Shown: piece after piece, positions 1 through 5,290 of the stretch
Position numbering within the stretch: the stretch's first letter is position 1
Layout: every line of letters begins with the position of its first letter
NCBI GenBank assembly: GCA_002727485.1
Contig: PBXE01000030.1
Coordinates: forward strand, 1 to 6,452
From: Methanobacteriota archaeon
GTDB lineage: Archaea; Thermoplasmatota; Poseidoniia; Poseidoniales; Poseidoniaceae
Direction of reading: 5' to 3'
DNA: 6,452 bases
Position numbers and translations under genes: made by a program
The notes under the pieces: generated by a model
What the model saw: the letters and a program-made list of their open reading frames with translations, nothing else
Told to the model about the DNA's origin: nothing
Databases searched by the model: none

Positions 1-2
1 AC

Positions 3-260
3 GGGACGATCAAATTAACTGCCGATACTGGAAGCCATATGGAACAAAATTTACCTGCAATCGGTAGCCAATTTGGTGTTAATAATGGTGAAGATGAAAG
101 TCAAGAAAATGTAGAAAGTAATGACGGAATGAATCCGGAAAAAATGCTGCTTTATGTTGGGTTGTTTACGGGAATTTCATCGGTTGGATTGTTAATTTTG
201 CTCGTAATTAGAAAATCTAATGATGATGGATACCAAGAAAGTGTAAATGAATCTGAATAA
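3..260 (+). CDS. C-terminal fragment of a membrane-anchored surface protein (5' truncated)
   Basis: The reading frame is open from the left edge of the window, so the ATG at 39 is probably an internal methionine and this is the tail of a longer protein. About 85 residues are visible. The first dozen (GTIKLTADTGSH) look like the end of a beta-rich extracellular domain. A flexible acidic linker rich in Asn, Asp, Glu and Ser follows. Counting from Met39, a single hydrophobic helix spans about residues 36-57 (MLLYVGLFTGISSVGLLILLVI). It is followed at once by Arg-Lys and a short polar tail ending ESVNESE. Helix, then positive charges, then a short tail is the usual layout of a type I C-terminal anchor, with the missing N-terminal part outside the cell. 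The function of the missing part cannot be judged. A short secreted protein starting at 39 is less likely because it would lack a signal peptide. The gene converges on a small minus-strand ORF 11 bp away. Confidence 0.75.
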   Translation, partial: GTIKLTADTGSHMEQNLPAIGSQFGVNNGEDESQENVESNDGMNPEKMLLYVGLFTGISSVGLLILLVIRKSNDDGYQESVNESE

Positions 261-271
261 TTTCTAATTAT

Positions 272-397
272 TCAACCTTCAATTACTGGACACATATCAT
301 CGGTGTCGTCGATAATAACTGTATTTGCCCAAAGAAATTTATTTCTTGGTAGTTCACTCTTGAGCTTACAATATATTCTAACCGTGGTTGTAGACAT
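272..397 (-). CDS. Small hypothetical protein, 41 aa
   Basis: The minus strand holds a complete ATG-to-TGA reading frame of 41 codons, MSTTTVRIYCKLKSELPRNK through to a C-terminus of DDTDDMCPVIEG. I do not recognise the family. It has two cysteines (10 and 36), a basic N-terminal half and an acidic C-terminal half, with hydrophobic residues alternating as expected for short beta strands (TVRIYCKL; WANTVIID). Three points favour a real gene. Its base composition is richer in G and C than the spacer just upstream. A TATA-like box (GATATACTT on the minus strand, 423-431) is centred about 30 bases before the ATG, as for archaeal leaderless genes. It also fills an otherwise unexplained gap, ending 11 bp from the convergent surface-protein gene. 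There is no SD. Against it: it is short, has no recognised homologue, and a 41-codon frame can arise by chance. Confidence 0.45.
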   Translation of the reverse strand: MSTTTVRIYCKLKSELPRNKFLWANTVIIDDTDDMCPVIEG

Positions 398-399
398 AT

Positions 400-418
400 T
401 AACAATAATTCATTGTTA
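400..418. repeat. Inverted repeat beside the small ORF start
   Basis: TAACAAT (400-406) and ATTGTTA (412-418) are perfect 7-bp complements around a 5-base centre, AATTC. The repeat lies between the TATA-like box at 423-431 and the ATG of the 41-codon ORF at 397, where an archaeal repressor operator would sit. The stem is almost all A:T, so it would be a weak RNA hairpin. A DNA-binding site is an equally plausible reading, and in DNA this AT-rich it could also be chance. Confidence 0.35.
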
Positions 419-422
419 TTGG

Positions 423-431
423 AAGTATATC
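423..431 (-). promoter_or_regulatory. TATA-like box for the 41-aa ORF
   Basis: On the minus strand this reads GATATACTT. Its centre is about 30 bases upstream of the ATG at 397, close to the TATA-box distance expected for a leaderless or near-leaderless archaeal transcript. The core TATAT also reads well on the plus strand (AAGTATATC), so it could serve a rightward transcript too. No clear BRE was resolved. Confidence 0.3.
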
Positions 432-494
432 AAAGAATCGGTAAAAAATGTTATTTTTACTGTATGATGTCATAAAAATGGAAATTCTTTACCG
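432..494. repeat. Nested and competing inverted repeats in the spacer upstream of the M28 gene
   Basis: Several complementary segments lie close together. GTAAAAA (441-447) pairs with TTTTTAC (454-460) around a 6-base loop. TATGA (463-467) pairs with TCATA (470-474) as a near-perfect 12-bp palindrome. AAAGAAT (432-438) is complementary to ATTCTTT (484-490), and CGGTAAA (439-445) is complementary to TTTACCG (488-494). The last two pairings share bases and exclude each other. They could be alternative RNA folds or binding sites for a regulator. All stems are short and mostly A:T, so chance is a real alternative. Confidence 0.3.
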
Positions 495-530
495 TAAACC
501 GGCAATATAATGTTTTATTTGTTGTTTAAT

Positions 531-546
531 TGATAAAAATAAATTA
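531..546 (+). promoter_or_regulatory. Putative TATA box for the M28 lipoprotein gene
   Basis: TGATAAAAATAAATTA resembles an archaeal TATA element. Transcription starting about 26 bases downstream would begin near 560-566 and give a leader of roughly 25 bases before the TTG at 589, long enough to include the GAGGT at 577-581. The surrounding DNA is uniformly AT-rich, so the exact box is uncertain. Confidence 0.3.
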
Positions 547-576
547 ATTTTTTTTTGAACTTTTGACCGATGGGTT

Positions 577-581
577 GAGGT
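577..581 (+). promoter_or_regulatory. SD-like site GAGGT that influences the M28 start choice
   Basis: GAGGT is followed by 7 bases and then the TTG at 589, a good SD spacing. The in-frame ATG at 604 is preceded by GGGAG (595-599) with only 4 bases between, which is tight. This favours TTG 589, although ATG is the commoner start codon. Both starts leave the lipoprotein signal peptide intact. Confidence 0.4.
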
Positions 582-588
582 TAAGATT

Positions 589-2259
589 TTGTTTGGGAGA
601 CTCATGGCGGGTGGGAGACCTTATCAAGCAATGCTGCTAGTTCTAGTATTTTTATCGGCATCTTTGTCTGGTTGTTTTGCAAATGATGATGGAGATAATT
701 TTGCTGATGAGAGTGATTTAACTATCGCTCCAGACCCCCTTACTGCTGGTATTTTCCAAACTGTATATTTTCAAGCAGATGAAGAAATGAGAATTCTCGT
801 CCCATATTTGATATTGCAGCCAAGTACTGGGTATGTACAAAATGGAACTGTTTTAGATTTACAAGAAGATGAAGAGGTTGAGATTATTATTCTAATTCCT
901 CCAAGAATAGATTCGTTTGTTGTACTGGTTGGTGAACCAGGTAGGGAATATTTCCCAATTCGAGATGGTAATACCTCTTGGACAACATGGATTGATAATG
1001 GGATGAAAAGTTCCAAGGGTGTGAAAATTATCGAAAGTGAATTTGATGGGGGATTATTACAATTAACAAATAGTACGGAAACTGGGGGTTCTGTTTCGGC
1101 AAAAATTGCTTCGATAATTAGACCTATGGCTGCGGGTGTTTCTGTTGAAAACGGGGGCATGCATAGCACTGGAATAGTTAGTGGATTTGAAACATTCAAC
1201 ATGTTATCTGTTCTTTCAGATGAAACCACAGATCCTTTTGACACATGTGATGGGGCAAAGGGTTACTTGAATAGGTGGGCGGGGATGGGCAGTCCGGGAT
1301 ATGAATGCGGGGCTGATTTCCTAGTTGCTGAATTTACCGAATATGGTTATGATAACGTAGAAAGGCACCGTTTCCAATATATCGAAGGAAATCCTGAAGC
1401 ATACAATATCTGCGCATACAAAGAAGGTTATGAATATCCAGATGAATGGATGGTTATTGGTGCTCACTTCGATATTGCCCCGATAATTGCACCTACTCCT
1501 GTAGACATGGGCGCTCCTAGAGGATATGGTACTCGAGTCGGAGCATATGATAACACAGTTGGAACTTCTGTAGTTCTGAATATGGCTGAGGCGATGTTTG
1601 ATATCCCTACGAGAAGAGGTATTGTTTTCTGTTTATGGAGTAGTGAAGAAGGTGGGAAAAGAGGTAGTATCGCTTGGGTAGATGATATTCCTGAAGATAT
1701 TACAATTTCTAACTACATCAATATCGACATGGGTGGTGTAAATTGGCCTGGAAACGGTACTCCTTCTGACAGAGTTGGGCCCGATGGTGGGGGTTCATAT
1801 CCTGCAAGTCAGGAGAATTGGCCGTTTAGAGTATACATAGGCCCTGACACTGAAGAAGATGTAATCAATCAACCAAAGATGGTCTACCTAGCAGAGTGGT
1901 TGGCTGGAGATGCTTTGGGTGTTGAAGAACAGTTGGCTGTTCTAAATGGAGAGTTGAATGCTGCTTGGGCAGAAGCAGGAGAGCCTGGTATTATCATAAA
2001 TGAAGCTACAACTGCTCGAAGTGACCATGCATCTTTCCAAGCAATTGATACCGTTACTGTTGGATTTGGTGGTTTAGTAGATGGGTATGATTGTTATCAT
2101 CAGACATGTGACACAATTGATGAAATGTTGTACTGGATGGAGAATGATTATGCCTCTGGAATGCAGAATCTTATCAATTCTGTAGATTTAATGACTTGGT
2201 ATGGTACTATGATTTTCTTGCATCTTGATCATCAACCAATCTTAAACTCTTACCTATAA
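589..2259 (+). CDS. Secreted lipoprotein M28-family zinc peptidase
   Basis: A metalloaminopeptidase-type peptidase, 556 residues from the TTG at 589 (551 from the alternative ATG at 604). Residues 16-29 form a hydrophobic segment ending in the lipobox LSGC, so Cys29 is probably lipidated and the protein held on the outer face of the membrane. An acidic linker (NDDGDNFADESD) and a beta-rich region to about residue 210 follow. The peptidase domain covers about 215-545. The five M28 zinc-ligand positions and the catalytic glutamate are all visible: His293 in GAHFD, bridging Asp321 in GAYDNTVG, catalytic Glu353 and ligand Glu354 in SSEEGG, Asp380 in NIDMGG, and His480 in SDHASF. The late YHQTCDTID motif (503-511) also fits. 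Cys220/Cys240 and Cys502/Cys507 could form disulfides. It probably trims peptides outside the cell as part of protein scavenging. The gene reads alone and converges on the next gene with an 8-bp gap. The family call is firm; substrate preference and the role of the N-terminal domain are unknown. Confidence 0.93.
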   Translation: MFGRLMAGGRPYQAMLLVLVFLSASLSGCFANDDGDNFADESDLTIAPDPLTAGIFQTVYFQADEEMRILVPYLILQPSTGYVQNGTVLDLQEDEEVEIIILIPPRIDSFVVLVGEPGREYFPIRDGNTSWTTWIDNGMKSSKGVKIIESEFDGGLLQLTNSTETGGSVSAKIASIIRPMAAGVSVENGGMHSTGIVSGFETFNMLSVLSDETTDPFDTCDGAKGYLNRWAGMGSPGYECGADFLVAEFTEYGYDNVERHRFQYIEGNPEAYNICAYKEGYEYPDEWMVIGAHFDIAPIIAPTPVDMGAPRGYGTRVGAYDNTVGTSVVLNMAEAMFDIPTRRGIVFCLWSSEEGGKRGSIAWVDDIPEDITISNYINIDMGGVNWPGNGTPSDRVGPDGGGSYPASQENWPFRVYIGPDTEEDVINQPKMVYLAEWLAGDALGVEEQLAVLNGELNAAWAEAGEPGIIINEATTARSDHASFQAIDTVTVGFGGLVDGYDCYHQTCDTIDEMLYWMENDYASGMQNLINSVDLMTWYGTMIFLHLDHQPILNSYL

Positions 2260-2267
2260 TTACAGTA

Positions 2268-2723
2268 TTACCAACCAGAATAAGGATTGTTACTTTCCCA
2301 TGCACGTTCAAACATATACATACCAAAAAAGTAGAGTAAAACTAAGAAAGTGATTATTAAAATTATTTTAATAATTGCTGGTAACTCGTTTTTACTCCAT
2401 ATTAAAAAAGAAATGTATAGTGGTATAGCGATTATTAAACTACAACAAAGAAATCCTGGTTGTCCAATTAAGATGAATATAGAATTTAAAAAAATAAATA
2501 TCCATGCTATGGTGGATTCAGAAATAGGTTGTTTTAGGTGAATGTTACTACTATAATCAGATTTGTATGATTCATTGGTTTGGTGGTTATTAATTTCTTT
2601 TTGGGGAATTTGTTTCAGTTCGAAATCGTGTTGGGGTTTCTCCCACATTTCATTTAATTCTGAATCTGATGCTATTAGTCCGGTTTTTTTGTTTACCCAA
2701 ACTAAATTTGAGTCGTCATTCAT
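2268..2723 (-). CDS. Small hypothetical membrane protein with three predicted helices
   Basis: A 151-residue protein of unrecognised family. Residues 1-70 are polar and charged (MNDDSNLVWVNKKTGLIASD, then a Gln/Asn/Ser-rich linker). The second half is strongly hydrophobic, with likely helices at about 71-87, 91-109 and 115-138, ending in a short polar tail (ERAWESNNPYSGW). The segment LVWVNKKTGLIASDSELNEMW could be a small folded N-terminal module of beta-turn type, but I cannot name it. The ATG at 2723 is supported by a TATA-like TTTATTT whose centre is about 26 bases upstream, which suggests a leaderless mRNA; no SD is present. It lies 105 bp downstream of the M50 protease gene on the same strand, so it may be partly cotranscribed with it. 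Its 3' end faces the M28 gene 8 bp away. Plus-strand frames inside this stretch look like shadows. Confidence 0.75.
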   Translation of the reverse strand: MNDDSNLVWVNKKTGLIASDSELNEMWEKPQHDFELKQIPQKEINNHQTNESYKSDYSSNIHLKQPISESTIAWIFIFLNSIFILIGQPGFLCCSLIIAIPLYISFLIWSKNELPAIIKIILIITFLVLLYFFGMYMFERAWESNNPYSGW

Positions 2724-2744
2724 TGGTTTTGTGATTGGTTTGAA

Positions 2745-2753
2745 GTAAATAAA
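2745..2753 (-). promoter_or_regulatory. TATA-like box for the small membrane protein
   Basis: The minus strand reads TTTATTTAC here, centred about 26 bases before the ATG at 2723. This is the spacing expected for an archaeal leaderless transcript starting at or next to the start codon. It would give this gene its own promoter, separate from the upstream M50 gene. Confidence 0.4.
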
Positions 2754-2828
2754 GAAGTTGTTTTGGTGGTTTTATTCATTTAATTGGATTTTTATTCAAG
2801 TTGCATAGATTTATTAAATGGGTTCTAG

Positions 2829-3749
2829 TTAACCGAATATTGTATTTACTCCGCTATACAACAGGGCACCTGGGTTCCAAAATCCGAAGAACATTCCAAA
2901 AACAGGGATTAGGAAAATAATGAATACTGTGTAAAAGGCTGGTTCACTCCAATCCTTTACTTTAAGCCCATCTAGTGGACCCCATGGTATCATATTGAAA
3001 AGACCAAGAATCAGATTTGCTGATAGCCACCAAACCCCTGCATCTATTAACATAGATTGCCAAACAATATTACCATCAATAATGTAAGTGCTGACACTTA
3101 TTCCCGTGTTAAATGTTGCAGAATCAAACGCTCCTGTCAAACCTAAAATCAAAATCCACAGTGGGATTCCTACTAAAAATAATGATAAATTTGTCAATGG
3201 TCCTGCTACGGCAATATGTCCATTTTGTCTTCTAGTTACCAATCCTGCAACCATTACAGCCCCTGGTGCCATGAATAAGAAACCTAAGAAGAAGGAAATT
3301 ATAACTCCAAATTGAAGGCCTTTTGGATCTGCCCTAAATTCGGCCCAGCAGCCATTCTTTTTTGCTACTATTTTATGCCCTATTTCATGAAGTAAAAATG
3401 CTGGCCCTACAGCTAATAACATTACAGGCATCGAAAGAAGAAGTGTTAACATCCACGTTTCGAGACCAAGATTTGATATTCCTGATATCCCCCTTACTGC
3501 CATAAAACCTAGTGCTAAAGTAAATGCACCGGTTGCTAATTTTAGATTAGATTTTTCAACTTCACTGAAATGCCAGATACTAGTATCTGTAGGTTTATTT
3601 GTAGTATTAAATAATGATTTTACTTTACCTAAATTTATGTTTATAGTTCCATCATTTGAAATTGTTGAATGGACTCTTGGTATTTTTTGTTTGATGTTTG
3701 TAAAGGGGTTGTCGTCGACAATGTCGGCTCTAGGGTCTCGGCCGGCCAT
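2829..3749 (-). CDS. M50 (site-2-protease-like) intramembrane zinc metalloprotease
   Basis: A 306-residue multi-pass membrane protein with the hallmarks of family M50. The zinc-binding HEIGH motif (His121, Glu122, His125) lies at the end of a hydrophobic helix. GPLTN (183-187) matches the conserved GP-x-x-N turn of M50 proteins. The second active-site motif NMIPWGPLDG (252-261) supplies the third ligand, Asp260. Likely membrane segments are about 72-90, 98-121, 146-172, 186-207, 235-255 and 271-291. The first 60 residues are soluble and unusual for the family core (MAGRDPRADIVDDNPF and a short beta-like stretch TININL). Family members cut substrate helices within the membrane, often to release regulators, but the substrate here is unknown. 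The ATG at 3749 has no SD and lies 79 bp from a divergent zinc-ribbon gene. A small membrane protein follows on the same strand. The family call is strong because both catalytic motifs are complete; the physiological role is open. Confidence 0.9.
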   Translation of the reverse strand: MAGRDPRADIVDDNPFTNIKQKIPRVHSTISNDGTININLGKVKSLFNTTNKPTDTSIWHFSEVEKSNLKLATGAFTLALGFMAVRGISGISNLGLETWMLTLLLSMPVMLLAVGPAFLLHEIGHKIVAKKNGCWAEFRADPKGLQFGVIISFFLGFLFMAPGAVMVAGLVTRRQNGHIAVAGPLTNLSLFLVGIPLWILILGLTGAFDSATFNTGISVSTYIIDGNIVWQSMLIDAGVWWLSANLILGLFNMIPWGPLDGLKVKDWSEPAFYTVFIIFLIPVFGMFFGFWNPGALLYSGVNTIFG

Positions 3750-3782
3750 GGTATAGTGTTTGACTCGACTTTATTGAATCCT

Positions 3783-3791
3783 CTTATACAT
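3783..3791. promoter_or_regulatory. Shared TATA-like element between divergent M50 and zinc-ribbon genes
   Basis: The 79-bp divergent spacer contains CTTATACAT on the plus strand and ATGTATAAG on the minus strand. The element is nearly self-complementary. Its centre is about 42 bases before the ATG at 3829 and about 38 before the ATG at 3749, giving short leaders of roughly 10-16 bases either way. A second, leftward candidate is AATAAA on the minus strand near 3770-3775, about 24 bases before the M50 ATG. On the plus side GGGTGTG (3814-3820) is a weak SD-like sequence 8 bases before the zinc-ribbon ATG. Confidence 0.35.
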
Positions 3792-3828
3792 GATTGATTA
3801 TCACTAATTATTCGGGTGTGCTTAAATT

Positions 3829-4497
3829 ATGTCTCAACCACGCAAAGCAATGAAATCTCTTGGTTTCCAAGGATGTTGTTTAAGGTGTGATGCGCCTGAT
3901 GTTTCGGGGTTGAAAAGATGTGAAATTTGTATTTCTAACCACACTAATGTTAGGAATAGGATGGTTTCTTCTTCACCAGATGATAAATTATTTCAACATG
4001 TTAAAGAATTATTTTCTATGTTAAGTGAACCTCATAAATATGATCACGATACAATTCATAGAAATGAATTGGTTTATCAACAAGAGCTTGCTGCAAGTTT
4101 GTCTAATAAAAATGAGAAAATTGACAGCAATGATATAGAAAAATTATTTGAAAAACAAAAATCTAGTAAGAGATTATTACAAGATTTGGGAAATAAAAAC
4201 CCTTGGAAAGATAATGCTCCAAGCCCAAGTATTGCTAGAATGATAGGTGAAGAAACGTGGAGTTCTGAAGAAAAATTGGATTTATTGAATTATGGATCTA
4301 GAACGATTCCAAGTAAAAATATAGAGAAAGTAGATAGAAGTGAAAGAGTAGGTGAAGATTTGATTTTATCAGACCGTATTCAAGCCAATGTAAAAAATGT
4401 TAAGGATTCTGATGAATTTGTAAGGGTGAAACAATCAGAAAGGAAAAAATGGAAAGATGTTATTGAAGATATTGATGAGATTTTAGATGATGATTGA
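3829..4497 (+). CDS. Zinc-ribbon protein of unknown function with charged tail
   Basis: A 222-residue soluble protein that I do not recognise by family. The N-terminus (about 14-36) carries Cys17-x2-Cys20-x10-Cys31-x2-Cys34, a compact zinc-ribbon or treble-clef pattern, with an additional Cys16 and a basic stretch after it (NHTNVRNRM). Residues 50-220 are hydrophilic and rich in Lys, Glu, Ser and Asp, and are probably helical or partly disordered. A segment such as DIEKLFEKQKSSKRLLQDLG could form a short amphipathic or coiled helix, and the C-terminus is acidic (DVIEDIDEILDDD). There is no signal peptide or membrane segment, so it is cytoplasmic. The zinc ribbon with basic flanks suggests nucleic-acid or protein binding, which is inference only. 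It is divergent from the M50 protease across 79 bp, and its last 15 bases overlap the 3' end of the convergent AlaX gene. Confidence 0.75.
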   Translation: MSQPRKAMKSLGFQGCCLRCDAPDVSGLKRCEICISNHTNVRNRMVSSSPDDKLFQHVKELFSMLSEPHKYDHDTIHRNELVYQQELAASLSNKNEKIDSNDIEKLFEKQKSSKRLLQDLGNKNPWKDNAPSPSIARMIGEETWSSEEKLDLLNYGSRTIPSKNIEKVDRSERVGEDLILSDRIQANVKNVKDSDEFVRVKQSERKKWKDVIEDIDEILDDD

Positions 4498-5250
4498 GTT
4501 GGAATTTCTAGGAAATTTGGTTTCAGATAATTCATAAGTTATTCTTTGAGTACCCTTACCTTTTGATTTTTTACCTATAATTGAAATCTCTCCTATTTCA
4601 CTTATGTTGGAAATGTGTGTTCCGGCACAAGGACATAGGTCTATTTCATTGCCTATTTGTACAATTCTTAATTCTTCGATGAACTTTGGTATTAAATCCA
4701 TGTTAGTGCGTTCTGGAGGCATGATTGAATTTATTTCGTTCCTTGTTAAAATTAAATCTGTAACCTCTAATTTTTGTTCAATCATATTATTTGTTTCTAG
4801 GGTTAGTTGGTTAAGCATTTCTTCGTCGAATGATATTGGATTAAAATCAATTCTTGAATGCGTTGTGTGTATTTGATTGCCAACCGTTCTTACTCCGTTA
4901 AATAATTCATATGCTATACCTGAAACTAAATGTTGGGCTGTATGCATTCTCATATGAGCATAGCGTCTTTCCCAGTCTATTTCACCAACTATTTCATCGC
5001 CAATTTCCAACTGATGGTTTTTGTCTAATTTATGAATAATGTCATCTCGACCTCTAACTTCTCTAACTTCTAAACTACCATTGGGGCCTTCTATTACACC
5101 TTCATCCCAATTTTGTCCACCCCCTAATGGATAAAATAGGGTCCTATCTAAAACAACACCATCTTCAGAAGTTTCAGTGACTTTAGCGTGAAACTTGGTA
5201 TCATATGCTGAATCTATTCCACTTTCCAAGTATAATTTAGTGGTTGACAT
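4483..5250 (-). CDS. AlaX-type alanyl-tRNA editing hydrolase
   Basis: A stand-alone relative of the alanyl-tRNA synthetase editing domain, 255 residues. AlaX proteins hydrolyse tRNA-Ala wrongly charged with serine (and in some members glycine), acting in trans in the cytoplasm. Visible features are the N-terminal glycine-rich FYPLGGGQ (39-46), which corresponds to the FYP-x-GGGQ signature; the zinc motif HTAQH (His103, His107); the second zinc motif CAGTH (Cys208, His212) with Cys206 next to it; and the C-terminal GKGTQRITYEL (231-241) typical of the domain end. The presence of the N-terminal barrel as well as the catalytic domain, and the length, fit the medium class (AlaX-M). There is no aminoacylation domain. 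The ATG at 5250 has no SD. The gene follows the flavoprotein gene by 40 bp, so it could be cotranscribed or use its own AT-rich promoter. Its last 15 bases overlap the convergent zinc-ribbon gene. The family call is strong; the exact substrate amino acid cannot be read from the sequence. Confidence 0.92.
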   Translation of the reverse strand: MSTTKLYLESGIDSAYDTKFHAKVTETSEDGVVLDRTLFYPLGGGQNWDEGVIEGPNGSLEVREVRGRDDIIHKLDKNHQLEIGDEIVGEIDWERRYAHMRMHTAQHLVSGIAYELFNGVRTVGNQIHTTHSRIDFNPISFDEEMLNQLTLETNNMIEQKLEVTDLILTRNEINSIMPPERTNMDLIPKFIEELRIVQIGNEIDLCPCAGTHISNISEIGEISIIGKKSKGKGTQRITYELSETKFPRNSNSIII

Positions 5251-5264
5251 AATTTATTCCAATA

Positions 5265-5287
5265 CATATTTATTCAAAAATTTATGT
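5265..5287 (-). promoter_or_regulatory. Possible AT-rich promoter upstream of AlaX
   Basis: The 40-bp gap before the AlaX ATG is almost all A and T and holds two TATA-like candidates on the minus strand: ACATAAATT (about 5278-5286), centred some 32 bases before the ATG, and AATAAATATG (about 5265-5274), which is rather close at about 20 bases. The lack of an SD favours an own promoter, but readthrough from the ferredoxin-flavoprotein pair is equally possible. Confidence 0.22.
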
Positions 5288-5290
5288 TAA

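Larger units (their letters stand above)
398..588. other. AT-rich intergenic region between the small ORF and the M28 gene
   Basis: No convincing coding frame was found on either strand here. From left to right it contains the 400-418 inverted repeat, a TATA-like segment readable on both strands (423-431), the nested inverted repeats of 432-494, a very AT-rich stretch with the likely M28 promoter (about 531-546), a run of nine T on the plus strand (548-556), and a purine-rich SD-like stretch (577-581) just before the M28 start. A T run of this length can act as an archaeal intrinsic terminator. A short rightward RNA ending at about 556 is therefore possible but unproven. Confidence 0.5.

Noticed and set aside
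771..1244. A 157-codon minus-strand reading frame inside the M28 gene
   Set aside because: It lies wholly opposite a well-supported peptidase, has no recognisable motif and no promoter; its serine- and proline-rich translation is typical of an antisense shadow.
2350..2748. Plus-strand frames of 63 and 61 codons
   Set aside because: Both lie mostly opposite the small membrane protein, whose minus-strand frame is longer, has a coherent helix pattern and has a promoter at the right distance.
3088..3315. A 75-codon plus-strand frame
   Set aside because: It is antisense to the core of the M50 protease, where the catalytic and GP-x-x-N motifs are clear.
4604..4876. A 90-codon plus-strand frame
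   Set aside because: It is antisense to the catalytic half of AlaX and carries no independent signal.
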